64,000 nt of DNA. Origin: Euborellia annulipes (taxonomy: Eukaryota; Arthropoda; Insecta; Dermaptera; Anisolabididae). Positions 13,812-24,346 of this stretch are shown here, piece by piece. Under the pieces are notes generated by a model. That model did no database searches. It saw nothing but the letters and a program-made list of their open reading frames with translations, and was not told the DNA's origin. Location of the stretch: assembly GCA_023213315.1 (NCBI GenBank), contig JAKCPI010005511.1, positions 1 through 64,000 on the forward strand, given 5' to 3'. The stretch's first letter is position 1; the number at the start of each line of letters is the position of its first letter. Position numbers and translations under genes: made by a program.

Positions 13812-14110
13812 TTTTTTTAATTATTTTTGTTTTGATAAAAGACAAGGCGGGAATTAACGTCGCCCACGTGACATAACCTCAAAATTATAAATATTTACAT
13901 TTGATTTTATAATACTCTTTGACCAGGGAATAATAAATTGGCAAAGAATAATAGCGAGCGAGATAACCTATATTTAGTGAGTCCAAGATTATAAAATGAA
14001 AACAAATGAGTTTTTAAAAAAAGTTTATATTTAACCTCGATATAAATAAAAAAACATGTTTTCTTATAAAAAAAAAAATATTTACAAAAGTATTAGTATT
14101 AGTAAATTAA

Positions 14111-14445
14111 TTAATAAGCAGGAGGTGGCTGTTGAGTAGGCAAAAGACCGAATCGTTTCTTTATGATGATCCTCTGCTCTGAATATTTATCTTCAGGTGA
14201 AAATCGAGCTATCAAAAGAAATTAAAAAACATTTAATGCCTTTAATAAGTAGATAAAGTAGAGAGGAGAGGAAATAAATACCTGGGTGAGCTGACATGGT
14301 GGGATTGCCTGCTGGATCGACTTTCTAAGAAAAAAAGAAAATAAATAATACTTTCTTTTAAAATAAAGTAGATATAATTTATTAAACTTGCCTTTAGTGT
14401 ATAAACACGATCGCCTTTTTCATTTAAATAATAATAAAGCAACAT
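14111..14445 (-). CDS. NOP10: H/ACA ribonucleoprotein subunit NOP10
   Basis: Exons on the minus strand: 14445-14392, 14324-14282 and 14208-14111. Together they encode 64 residues, the exact usual length. The start [19 protein letters not shown] and the [14 protein letters not shown] centre are diagnostic of NOP10, the small subunit of box H/ACA particles that guide rRNA and snRNA pseudouridylation and telomerase RNA assembly with dyskerin, NHP2 and GAR1. The C-terminus [14 protein letters not shown] is like arthropod versions. Intron 1 uses a GC donor (AAG|GCAAGT), needed to keep the invariant KK; intron 2 is GT-AG. The gene lies downstream of nothing obvious and upstream of the TLC-like gene on the same strand. 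Confidence 0.97.
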
Positions 14446-15374
14446 TTTTATTCAATTTATTATTATTTATAGGTATGTATAATTATAAAATGAAATTAAT
14501 AAATAATCGATTGAACAACAAATTTCCACACTAGTTTAAAAGAGGAATAAATGAAAAATGAGCATAAAACATAGATAAATAATAAATTTGTGTTTATGCA
14601 GCAATTCACGCACGTTTTTTTTTTTTTTTATGCTTTAGGTAATGCCAAATTAACAAAAGTTAAACTTGTAAGCAGAGTTGGCAAGTTTTATCCTGCCGAG
14701 TATAATACACGGTTTTATACATGTATAAAACTATCACGGATAAAACTAGGCTTATGTATAAAACTGTAAAAAACCAACCCCCTTGAAAAAAAGCTTTTAT
14801 TTCAAATTTTTTAATGTTTTAGAGCATTGACGATGTTGTTTGCTTTTTAATTAGTGAATAATATAATCAAAATGTTAATAAAATAATTGAAAAATGAAAT
14901 TCAAAAATTAATTATGGAAACCTAACCTAGAGCTGTCAATTCATTTGGAAGTATATTTATTATTTTCTTTAATTAATTAATAACAGATAATTAAATTTAG
15001 TTTGCTTTTATTTATTTAGGTTTCTGATAAGGATCTAAACATATGAAAAATTAATTTTAGAATATATATGGCCCGAAAAGTGGAATTTAACAGGTGTGGC
15101 AAATCTATTACCTCAAGATTTTAAAATATTCAAAAGTGATATTTGTTTTGGTTTCTATAATAGAAAAAGAAGAAAAAACTATACTACTGTTTTTAATTTT
15201 ATCTTAATTTGTTCTTTCAAGATGCATTTTTATATGGTTAATAAAGAAAAAACAAAATTTGAATTAAAACATTTGGAAAGCATCTTATCTTATTTTTGAA
15301 TATAAAATTATCTAAGTTGACGAGAAGTTGCTGTTAATGTTATGTAATGGAAGAGAGTAAGACAGGTGCAGCAA

Positions 15375-15565
15375 ATAAAGAGAGCCTTTGGATGCCAAAT
15401 GCCGAAAAGGAGATGTTTCGCACAAAATTGTATTCGTCCATCCTCAGTCTCTCAGTTCTTTGTATAAGCCTACCAGGACTGAGATTGGACGAATAAAATT
15501 TTGTCCGAAACGTCTTCTTTTCGGCATTTGGCATCCAAAGCCTCTCTTTATTTGCTGCATCTGTA
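15375..15565. repeat. Inverted-repeat hammerhead element (related to 50540-50935)
   Basis: GGATGCCAAATGCCGAAAAG near 15390 is mirrored near 15520-15540. The plus strand around 15474-15522 reads CTGAGATT, a GGAC/GTCC stem II, then GAAACGTC. One base is missing from the CUGANGA block compared with the intact copy at 50608-50653. The outer arms (TTTGCTGCAC family) are shared with 50540-50935. Confidence 0.6.
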
Positions 15566-15811
15566 CTTGCTCTCTTCCATTCTAAAAAATTATCCAAAAA
15601 AGAATTATTAAATGTCAAAATAATAAGTATGAATATACTGAATCTTGATTATGTTTTGTTCATGCCTAATGTATTAAAAGAATGAATTGCTTACACAAAC
15701 TTTAAACAATACCTGTATTAGACTGGTTGTGAAGTGTTTAATAATTGTAACATTAATAAATAAATGCATTGTATTGTATATATACATAAAAATATTTTGT
15801 TATTTTTAGGC

Positions 15812-15979
15812 TGAACGCACACCGATTGAGCAAAAACTTTTTCTGACAAAACGTTTTGCCCGAAACTTTTTTTCAATGCTTTTCTATCGGTCAACGCACG
15901 AAGAGACAAAACACAATTGGTCACCATCATCGAACATGCTTTGTCCGAAATCGTTTTTGCTCCATCAATGTGCGTTGGC
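15812..15979. mobile_element. MITE with about 25-bp terminal inverted repeats
   Basis: The left end GCTGAACGCACACCGATTGA continuing GCAAAAAC is mirrored by GTTTTTGCTCCATCAATGTG continuing CGTTGGC. The 168-bp unit is non-coding. Its GCACACGG-like ends recall the MITE at 25498-25677, but the two are not the same family. Confidence 0.6.
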
Positions 15980-16020
15980 ATCGAGCAAAACGTTTTCCTC
16001 TTGGGCAAAACATTTTGATG

Positions 16021-16217
16021 GCATCAACCAGTGGATAGGAAACCTACAGGTCCTCACTTCAAGGTGGTTTAAAGCCATAGCATTGAATGGAGATTACGTT
16101 AAAAAATATTGTTGTGTATTTAAAAGATTGGGGAATAACAAGGTGTATTTGATTTTTGAATAAAACAACCCCTGTTTCAGAAAAAATGTGTTGCATTACC
16201 TATTGAACTCCCTCGTA
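16021..16217 (+). mobile_element. mariner 3' fragment
   Basis: Encodes a mariner-like transposase tail (SRWFKAIALNGDYVKKY, then a stop after VYLIFE) and ends in the terminal repeat CCTATTGAACTCCCTCGTA. It is about 97% identical by eye to 32095-32296. The identity continues past the terminal repeat into flanking sequence and the next SINE. Confidence 0.75.
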
Positions 16218-16309
16218 TTTAATTTACTCAGGCTGATAAATTAAATAAATAATCTGTTGCCAGCCTTGAATACCCTCTATAGTTACCATCAACAAAGTAA
16301 TAAGTAGTA

Positions 16310-16480
16310 TAAGACTTTACGATAACCGTTATATATGAGATAATATATATTGGGGTCCAGGCATTTTTATTTAAGCCATTTGGTATCCAAATGGCTTAAA
16401 TAAAATAATCGGACTACCTGGGGTCCGAACCCGCGATGTTTGGTATACGAGGTTAGCACGCCAAGCCCCGAGGGCAAAAA
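16310..16480 (-). mobile_element. tRNA-SINE family 1 copy
   Basis: On the minus strand: GCCCTCGGGGCTTGGCGTGC (the A-box region shortened by a small deletion), the B box TCGCGGGTTCGGACCCC, the TAAGCCATTTGG palindromic block, then GGACCCCAATATA and AACGGTTATCGT. The 3' tail is cut short after TAAAGTCTTATAC. Confidence 0.8.
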
Positions 16481-16759
16481 TTATTTAAAAAGGTAAATTT
16501 TAGAATTTTGAAGTTTAGGCTTTCACAGTTGTTATCATTAGTAAAAGAATTTGATTTTCGGTTTAACTGTGGTTTATTTGTAACAATTGAAATTCCCTGG
16601 CAGTGCCGTACAGATAAATGAAATTATAAGTTAGCATTAAAAATAAAAGGAAATTGATAATATGATTTAAAAAAAAAAAGTGCAGGAGGTGGATTTGAAC
16701 TCGCAAGGTTTGGTTACGTGAGAATGGAAAAAAATGTGGACTAATTAACCACTTTAGCC

Positions 16760-18464
16760 TTTTTTTTTTTTTTTTTATAAGTTGTTTATTCAAGCCATCA
16801 CAATATATACAGATTTTTTTTTACAATAATAAACAATTGTTTACTTATTATTAGAGTCAGCCTGTGTCCCTTTGGGGATCTCGCGGCTTTTGGATTTTTT
16901 TTTTTTTTTTTTTTTTTTTGTCAAATAGACATAATCAAACGTTATATACATTTATCTCTTTTCTTTTTTGTTTTTGTACCATATTGTCCTTCAGCTAGGA
17001 AAGGCTAAAGTAAACCTAGCTGTAACATCTTTAAACTTAATTCTAACCTAATCCTAAACTTATTAACTATATAACAAATAACAAAGTAAATGAATAAAAA
17101 TAAAAAAAAACAAATAAAAATAAAAAATATAAAAAAGAAGAAATGTGTCCTGTCACTTTATCTGTCTAATTTAGCACTTGTGAGATTTTTCACTTCTCTG
17201 GACACTTTATTGGTTGGACACCTCCGATTATTTCTAAGTTCATATATAATTATTTTTCTACCATTCTTGAATCCAGAAATATTTCTTTTTCTTTTTTACC
17301 AGCTCCTTGGTGTCTTTAATTGGGATATCCATGTTGAACCGCCACCTGCGATCCGGGTCGGAGCCCTTTAGGTGGGGTTCGTAGATAATTTTTTTATTTT
17401 TTTATGCCGAAATATGTGGTATATAATAGGAATACCATCTTCATCTTGGATGTAGCCTCTGTTATCTAAATATATAAATGCTTCTGGGGGGATGTGTCCG
17501 GATTTTAATGTTTCTTCGAAATACAATTCGTTAGGATATATTGCTCCAAATATCAGACTGTTTCTTGTGTTTTGCGATGCATTTAGATAATAATCTCTAA
17601 TTAGCCTGATTATGAAGCAATCTATCCTATTTATGTTTGCTAAATCGTATATTTTTTTGTTACTAATGTAATGTAGATATCCAGACTCCGCCGAACGATA
17701 TTGTCCCAGACATGCTCTGAGACATGACCGCTCGAAGGCTCTCAACCTCTCCATTACACTCGCGCTTTGATTGAACCAGATGCTACATCCATAAGTAATT
17801 ATTGGTCTTACAAGGAGCTGGTAACAGAGTAATTTCACTTTGGGATCTAAGTATTTATTGTAAAATAAATTTTTGTGTATCATGAAAGCCGCCCTTGCTT
17901 TTTGCTGTTGTATTTCTACGTGCTTATTAAAATGTAATCTATCATCGAAGTTTATGCCTAAATATTTTACTTGATTTTTATGTGGGATGGTTTTATTGTT
18001 TATTTCAATTTTGAAGTTTTTATAATTTTTTTTAAAACTGTTTGTTGTTTTTCTCAGAGTAGGCCGAAAAAGAATGGTTTCACACTTATCTAGATTTATT
18101 TTTAATTTCCATGTGTTATAATAATCGTAAATTTTTTCAAATAGATTTTGCAGATTTTTTTGAATAAGTGAGCAATTTCTCCCGGACGCGTAGATAATTA
18201 AATCGTCAGCAAATGCCAGTGCGCTTTTCATTTTGTCTTTGTTGATGTTGAATATATACATTAGATCGCTTATGTAAATGTTGAATAAAAGAGGAGAATT
18301 TACAGTTCCCTGTTGAAGGCCCTCTTTCATTGCGAATTCGTTTGAATAAGCAGAGCCGTTGTCGACGAAGAAGGATCTTTCTCCTATCATGTCATATACC
18401 ATTTTGATCATGTTGCGGTCAAATCCTTTTTTTATCATTTTGTAGATGAGGCCTTCTCGCCATG
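16760..18464 (-). mobile_element. 5'-truncated non-LTR retrotransposon with 13-bp TSD
   Basis: Flanked by AACCACTTTAGCC on both sides (16747-16759 and 18465-18477). A poly(T) run at 16760-16776 is the poly(A) tail of a minus-strand insertion. The 5' end is cut inside the reverse transcriptase. Because the target is the tRNA-like end of the palindromic element, this insertion is younger than that element. Confidence 0.92.
17368..18438 (-). pseudogene. LINE reverse transcriptase, C-terminal half
   Basis: Open frame of about 356 residues from a 5'-truncated LINE. It has the palm motifs LQQGTVNSPLLFNIYISDL and AFADDLIIYA (catalytic FADD), then KYLGINFDDRLHFNKHV and the thumb-like CYQLLVRPIITYGCSIW of Jockey/CR1-type non-LTR elements. 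The N-terminal endonuclease and first RT motifs are missing, so it cannot move by itself. The remaining frame is uninterrupted, which suggests a recent insertion. Confidence 0.9.
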
Positions 18465-19699
18465 AACCACTTTAGCCACACTTTGATTAATTGCTTTAGA
18501 GAAAATTAAGCCATATGAGAAACATGAAATAAAAAGAAGTATTAAAAAAATTTTAATTTTCCACATATGATATATCATTTTTCTTTACTTTTTATGCTGA
18601 TTAATAATTTATAATCAAATCTTCAAAAAAATGCATAGTTTTCAAAAAATAAAATGGACAAAAAGTTAGATTGTTTATGTCTTAATGTAATTAAACCAAA
18701 AACTCTATCTAACATATGATACATGTCATTAATTCTTGAATTCCCCCTGATTCCAGAGAACTAAAGCCCTTTTAATTATATGATCTAATTTGGGAGTTAT
18801 TGGCGATCAAAGTTAAGCTTATTTTCGACCTTAATGACGTCAACACTCAATTTTCTATATTATCGAAAAAGCTTATTTAGCATTGTCTGATTAAAACCAA
18901 ATTTTTACCAGAGATTTATAATTAAATAATGAGTTTTTTTCTAAAGTTTCATTGAGATTGGTGAAGAAATAAATAAAATATTGACTATTTTGTAAATTGA
19001 GTTTTAGAATTCGCGATCCCGGATGGGTAAAGAGAGCCGTCTATGAACCGGCTCTGGGCTTCCATCTGAGATCCCGAATTCTAAAACTCAATTTACAAAA
19101 TAGTCAATATTTTATTTATTTCTTTACCAATCTCAATGAAACTTTAGAAAAAAACTCATTTTTTAATTATAAATCTCTGGTAAAAATTTGGTTTTAATCG
19201 GACAATGCTAAATAAGCTTTTTCGAAAATATATAGAATTGAGTGTTGATGTCATTAAGGTGGAAAATAAGCTTAACTTTGATCGCCAATAACTCCCAAAT
19301 TAGATCATATAATTAAAAGGGCTTTAGTTCTCTGGAATCAGGGGGAATTCAAGAATTAATGACATGTATCACATGTTAGATAAAGTTTTTGGTTTAATTG
19401 CATTAAGGCATAAACAATCTAACTTTTGTCCATTTTATTTTTTGAAAACTATGCATTTTTTTGAAGATTTGATTATAAATTATTAATCCGCATTAAAAGT
19501 AAAGAAAAATGATATATCATATGTGGAAAATTAAAATTTTTTTAATCCTTCATTTATCTCATGTTTCTTACATTGCTAATTTTTCCATAAAAGGATTATT
19601 CAAAGTGTGGCTCAAGTGGATAAATCGTCATTATTTTTTTCCACTCTCACGTAACCAAACTTCGCGAGTTCAAATCCACCTCCTGCACTTTTTTTTTTT

Positions 19700-20138
19700 T
19701 ATTCTTAACTGTTTTTTATACCTCCTGTGAGGGGGAGGGGGGGCTGGCGTATTAATTTTTAAAATTTTATATTCAAAATAAAATTTATTTCCCAAAATAA
19801 TAAAAACTCTGCAGCTCACAACTAGGTCGGTCCCCTTTGTTTTGCGCCCCCAGCCCAGTTGCCCCCGTGGCGGGCGCCTGTCTTTCCTTTCCGCCTTCGT
19901 TACGGCCCTGTTCCCTGGTAACAATTACAACGTTTCGGCTCAATCTGTGGCTTTCAGGTACAATTTAGCTAAGATTATAAAGGTTGTTACATCTGTGACG
20001 ATCTCAATTGAATTCAATTTAGAATTTAGACTTTTATAGTTGTTATCATTAACAAAAAACGCTTCGGCCATTCATTCTGTGGTCAAAAAGTTAAAATTTT
20101 TGCAAACAAACCATAGCAAAACTCAAATCTGTCTTTTT
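19700..20138. other. Repeat-derived stretch without a gene
   Basis: Contains a G-rich block (GAGGGGGAGGGGGGG near 19728) and a GC-rich block around 19830-19915 that contrasts with the AT-rich surroundings, probably fragments of nested elements. No conserved coding frame is seen. Confidence 0.35.
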
Positions 20139-20279
20139 TACTTTCTCGTACCCTATATATGAAATATATGAGAGAGAGAAAGTATTGCGATCATGTCAAA
20201 AATTCGATGTCCAGATTTTGATGGATATACATGTTTTGAGGTCCCCTGAGTCCAAAAAAGTGGGTCCCGCAAATTGGTC

Positions 20280-20310
<31 letters not shown>

Positions 20311-21120
20311 GTGGACAGATTTTTAACATGAAGGAATTGAGCTACCGGATTGAAATTTTATATTTAACTTAGGTACCTTCCCACACGCTCAAAATAAGCT
20401 TTTGAACAAAATCGGCCAAAAAATTTTTAAAAATAACCATAGTTTATTTCAAGCAGTCAACATTTAAAATCCAAGTTTGAAACTAAGGTGCTATCGGAAA
20501 CTAAATATATCTCGACACAAAAAATCTGGTGTGACCAGCACAGTGCGCAACTTTCTCTTACCGAAGGGTAAGAGAAAGTTGTGTGCTGTGCGCCAGTCAC
20601 ACCAGATTTTTTACTTTCTCTTACCCTATATATGAAATATATAGAGAGAGAAAGTATTGCGATCATGTCAAAAATTCGATGTCGAGATTTTGATGGATAT
20701 ACATGTTTTGAGGTCCCCTGAGTCCAAAAAAGTGGGTCCCGCAAATTGGGTCTGTGTGTCTGTGTGTGTGGAACCATTTTTTTAGCATGAAGGAATTGAG
20801 CTACCGGATTGAAATTTTATATTTAACTTAGGTACCTTTGAAGAATCTCAAAATAAGCTTTTGAACAAAATCGGCCAAAAAGTACTAGTACTTTACTGAT
20901 GTACTTTTTCAGTTTTTTTCGATTTTCTCAAAATTCCCTCCAAGGATTTTTTTTTAAATTCATAAATGAACTATTTTTTAGATGCTCTTTAAAATGTATA
21001 TTCTCATTTTGCCGTTGAAATCTTCTGAAGACCACTTTACTCTTGTTCTTCATAGGAAAGATAGAACTGGTTGCCATGGTAACGGAATTTAAATCTTTTT
21101 CTTTTTATTAGATTAAAAAT
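20139..21120. repeat. Two tandem family F copies with a hairpin between
   Basis: 20139-20525 and 20612-21085 repeat the same body (ACTTTCTC start, AAAATTCGATGTC, GTCCCCTGAGTCC, GT microsatellite, GTACTAGTACT). The hairpin at 20524-20612 (AATCTGGTGTGACC facing GCCAGTCACACCAGATT) lies between them, with ACTTTCTCTTACC at its tip. A shorter piece with the hairpin recurs at 21440-21630. Confidence 0.75.
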
Positions 21121-21439
21121 CAATTATTATTTAAATTCCCATTTATTTTTTTTTTTATTTCTGTTTTAATTGTTTCCAAGAAAACATATATATATATCTC
21201 TCCCACTTGCAAACATTATCGTCTCTCTCTACTCTTTTTAAATTCCCTTTCCACCTTATCTTCGCATAGAAACAATGTTAATTTCCTATAGGGATTTGTA
21301 TGTTAATTTCGATTCAAAAGGGGGGTCCCCTTTGGAACTTTTTAGGCATTTAAAATTTTTTTTCCCAATTCTTATGAAATTTTGTATTTATTTACGAATC
21401 TATATTGTGTATAAAATGTCCAAATATGAGATTAAAATT

Positions 21440-21630
21440 TTGAAAAATAACCATAGTTTATTTGAAGCAGTCAACATTTAAAATGCAAGTTTGAAACTAA
21501 GGTGCTATCGGAAACTAAATATATCTCGACACAAAAAATCTGGTGTGAACAGCACGGTGCACAACTTTCTCTTACCGAAGGGTAAGAGAAGTTGTGTGCT
21601 GTGCGCCAGTCACACCAGATTTTTTAAGTT
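21440..21630. repeat. Family F fragment with hairpin
   Basis: Repeats the segment at 20440-20612: AACCATAGTTTATTTGAAGC, then ATATATCTCGACACAAAA, then the CTGGTGTGA...CACACCAG hairpin. Encodes nothing. Confidence 0.7.
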
Positions 21631-22614
21631 TAATTTAGATATGTCAATCATTTGCCAACTGGCATTTTTGAAAATTTGTTTTTATATATAAATAACAGGG
21701 AGGTAGGGAGGGACTATAAGCTGCGAACATAGGCGAGGTAATCGTAAACTGAAGTGGGAGGGTGAGGAAGCTTGTCGGCCATCTTGTCTTGACCTCAACA
21801 TTAGACCTGTCCATTGGAACCTGTGTAAAAAGTATAAGAATTAACAAGCGAATAATTAATGAAAAAATAATTAATAGTGGCAACTATTTATCATATAATA
21901 TACATGGTATGTTTTTATGATTATTTTGCCCTTATTCATCTTATATCGAAGTTAAATAATTAATATTTTTATCATTATTTTAAAATTTATTGACAACTCT
22001 CTTTGAGGTTAAAACTTATATTTTTCTATTTTTTTACTACCAAATAAGTAGTTTTTTAACATTATTTATTTATTTCTATTTATTTTTATCTCATATAAAG
22101 GTTTTTTTTTTCAAAAGGAAGCAAATTGTTCGACATATGGTTGTTCCAATCGTAGCGATGAACCAGGCAAAAGTAAAATGCAAAAAATAGAGGAGATTTC
22201 AAGAAAAATAACTTTTCACTCGTAAGTATACATTATATCAACGTTCTAATTAGCAAAGTGCCTAACTCCATTTTTGTTTATTTTTTTAGGAGATCCAAAA
22301 AACATTTGATTGTCATTTTTAGAGCCACTGAACATTTTGAAATTGAATTTTCTTATTAAGAAGCATTGAGACAATTCCTTCTTCTTATGTAAAATAAAAG
22401 CGAATTAATAAACATTTTTATAAGATTTTTAATTGATTATCTTTTCCCATTATTCCAAACATTTCTGGCGGTATGTAAGTTTACTTTTCAATGTGAGGAA
22501 TATGTATTGTTTATTATTAAAAAAAATATATATAGAAATTTTAAACAATTGTCTTCTGCTGGAATATGTTTTTTTAATTTATTTAAATGAGATTTGGTGG
22601 CTGTGAATGTATTA

Positions 22615-22882
22615 GATTTTGATAGGGCAGGTTCAGCCAAATAAAAAGCCTTTATATGCTTCTCGACTCCGGAGACGTTTCGAGATATTTTTAATGTCTC
22701 ATCGTCAGTCCGGATCGAAAAATAGCATAATGGTAGTCATTAGTATACAGCATATGTACCTTTATGCTATTTTTCGATACGGACTGATGATGAGACATTA
22801 AAAATATCTCGAAACGTCTCCGGAGTCGAGAAGCATATAAAGGCTTTTTATTTGGCTGAATCTGCCCTATCAAAATCTTAAT
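22615..22882. mobile_element. RT-less inverted-repeat element with paired hammerhead motifs
   Basis: Arms 22615-22735 and 22760-22880 are near-perfect inverted copies; the centre is about 25 bp. TTAATTTATTTAA occurs on both sides (about 22574-22586 and 22878-22890), consistent with a 13-bp target duplication. On the left about 25 unpaired bases (GAGATTTGGTGGCTGTGAAT and neighbours) separate it from the arm, like the one-sided tail of Penelope elements. No protein is encoded. Confidence 0.75.
22774..22829 (+). ncRNA. Hammerhead ribozyme motif
   Basis: Core CUGAUGA at 22784-22790, extra U, stem II GAGA (22792-22795) with UCUC (22807-22810), then GAAACGUC (22811-22818), predicted cleavage after the last C. 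Stem I pairs CGGA (22780-22783) with UCCG (22819-22822); beyond an internal loop UA/GAG, UCGA pairs with UCGA. The mirrored minus-strand copy (about 22663-22719) has CUGACGA, a change at the position that is free in hammerheads. Confidence 0.75.
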
Positions 22883-23180
22883 TTATTTAATTACAGAAAC
22901 TTCGAGGGCGTTAGTTATCTTCATCAGTCTAATACAATACAAATTCAGATAAAAAAATATATATTTAATTTACCAAGGGCAATGATATCGTCATTAAGTT
23001 ACTGTCTAAATTTTATAGAATTTGAATTGAACAGTCTATTATCCAACTTGAGCGCCTTATTGCTGAAAATTTCAATTTCTCCTATTCAATTTAATTTAAC
23101 TCCTTAGCAATGATAAATGACCTCACATAATATATATTATATGTAATTTATTTAAACTTGCTATTTTAGAGAGCTTATTA

Positions 23181-23464
23181 CAAGAGCGGATACAATGGGG
23201 GGGGGGGGGGGGTTAAGGGGGTATTTACCCCCCCCCCCTCCCCCGAGATTTGAGAAAAATATTTTTTATTTTTATTATTTAATTATATATAATTAATTTT
23301 AAAAATTAATACTTAAAAATTTGATTTGTATTTATATTCTGGTAAACAAGTACAGAATGCGCCTTTAAATTACCGAAATTAAGAATAAATTGTGTGATGT
23401 GCGACCAGTCACACCAGATTATCGCCCCCCCCCCCCCTGGGAAACTCCTCTGGATCCGCCCTTG
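23181..23464. mobile_element. G-tract hAT MITE, 284 bp
   Basis: Ends CAAGAGCGGATACA and TGGATCCGCCCTTG form an imperfect inverted repeat. A perfect 8-bp duplication GCTTATTA flanks it (23173-23180 and 23465-23472). Long G and C runs lie just inside the ends. A small piece of family F (GCGACCAGTCACACCAGATT) has been captured near 23401. Confidence 0.9.
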
Positions 23465-24004
23465 GCTTATTATTTAGTTTTTATAAGAAAAAAAAAACAT
23501 CTCCAATAGTTTATATCACTTAATTATGAAATTTTTGCGCTCTTATGAATATTTACTTTTTTTCGATTTTTAATTTTTTTGAGAACTAAAAACCTAAAAA
23601 AATTCGAAAACTATAATTTTAAATAGTCTATTTATTCGTTTATTTATTTAGGGGGCAGTATAATATTGAAAATCTTTATTATAACTCTATATAATTTTCT
23701 ATTAGACTCAATGGATAATTCAATATTGCGGTCAAGACAAGATGGCGGACGTGACGTATCCGTGACGTAGGCTTTCGACAATTTTCTCAGCTCAATGTCC
23801 CTCCCTACCTCCCTGATAAATAATAAAAAATAGGACTCATTCTAGTCATAAATGATTTTTTTTGAATTTCCTTTCTCGTTGGGTTTGCGCATGCGCATCT
23901 CGAGTTTTATACATATTATACGTTTTATACATCTTATACAGTTTTATCCGCGATTTTTGTATAAAACTGCAAAATAATGTATAAAACCCAACTCTGCTTG
24001 TAAG

Positions 24005-24346
24005 CAAAGGTTAAATTTTTTAAGTTAAAATTTATTAAAAATATTATTGATATAATTTTAATTGAGTTTTTTATTATTTTTTTTAGCTATTTGAAAAATT
24101 TTAAAATAAAAATAACTAAAAAAATTCCGCCTTTCTGTTATTTTCAGGGAAGTTTTAATTTTTAAATTTAAGCAGTTGGCTATTTGCTTGCAGGCGTTCC
24201 CGGCAATTTCAGAGCAAATTTTTCTAACTTCACTTTAAATAATGCCCAATTTTTATTCTGTCAAAGTTTATTTCCTGGTCAAAATAAATGAATAGAAAGA
24301 AACAAATGGTTTATTAAAATAAAAGAATAAGTAATAATAAAATAAA
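24005..24346. promoter_or_regulatory. MDC1-like gene upstream region
   Basis: AT-rich sequence between the right duplication of the 9.3-kb element and the MDC1-like start codon. No TATA box or CpG cluster stands out. The leader ATAATAAAATAAA precedes the ATG. Confidence 0.3.

Larger units (their letters stand above)
16600..19700. mobile_element. Foldback element with tRNA-like ends, interrupted by a LINE
   Basis: Without the LINE (16760-18464), the two halves form a palindrome: left arm about 18478-19010, right arm about 19070-19690, centre near 19020-19070. The tRNA-like end occurs at both sides. Read outward on the right it is TGGCTCAAGTGG (A box) and CGAGTTCAAATCCACCTCC (B box); the left copy (16680-16760) is on the opposite strand. 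A second copy of the whole palindrome lies at 44530-45912. Nothing in the arms looks protein-coding. Confidence 0.75.
21696..23815. mobile_element. hAT-type element, 2.1 kb, nested
   Basis: Ends CAGGGAGGTAGGGAGGGAC and GTCCCTCCCTACCTCCCTG are perfect inverted repeats of 19 bp. A perfect 8-bp duplication ATAAATAA flanks it (21688-21695 and 23816-23823). Motifs TCTTGTCTTGACC / GGTCAAGACAAGA near each end extend the symmetry. No transposase is found. It contains the hammerhead element at 22615-22880 and the MITE at 23181-23464. Confidence 0.9.
14673..23996. mobile_element. 9.3-kb hAT-type unit enlarged by nested insertions
   Basis: Left end CAGAGTTGGCAAG, right end (complement) CAGAGTTGGG, flanked by a perfect 8-bp duplication CTTGTAAG (14665-14672 and 23997-24004). 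Just inside both ends the motif TATAAAAC is repeated several times in both orientations, like the subterminal transposase-binding repeats of hAT elements. No transposase is seen. The interior holds a hammerhead element, a mariner tail, SINE, a tRNA-flanked palindrome with a LINE in it, family F copies and a second hAT unit. The related element at 44423-47176 shares the ends, a GCGCATGCGCA palindrome near the right end and a stretch like 15611-15645. Confidence 0.8.

Noticed and set aside
15096..15299. 67-codon frame as remains of the hAT transposase
   Set aside because: No BED finger, DDE residues or dimerisation motif can be seen; evidence is too thin to call.
19620..19690. Genuine tRNA gene at the palindrome end
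   Set aside because: A and B boxes are about 50 bp apart with an unpaired T-rich segment between, and the same sequence sits at both ends of two palindromic elements.
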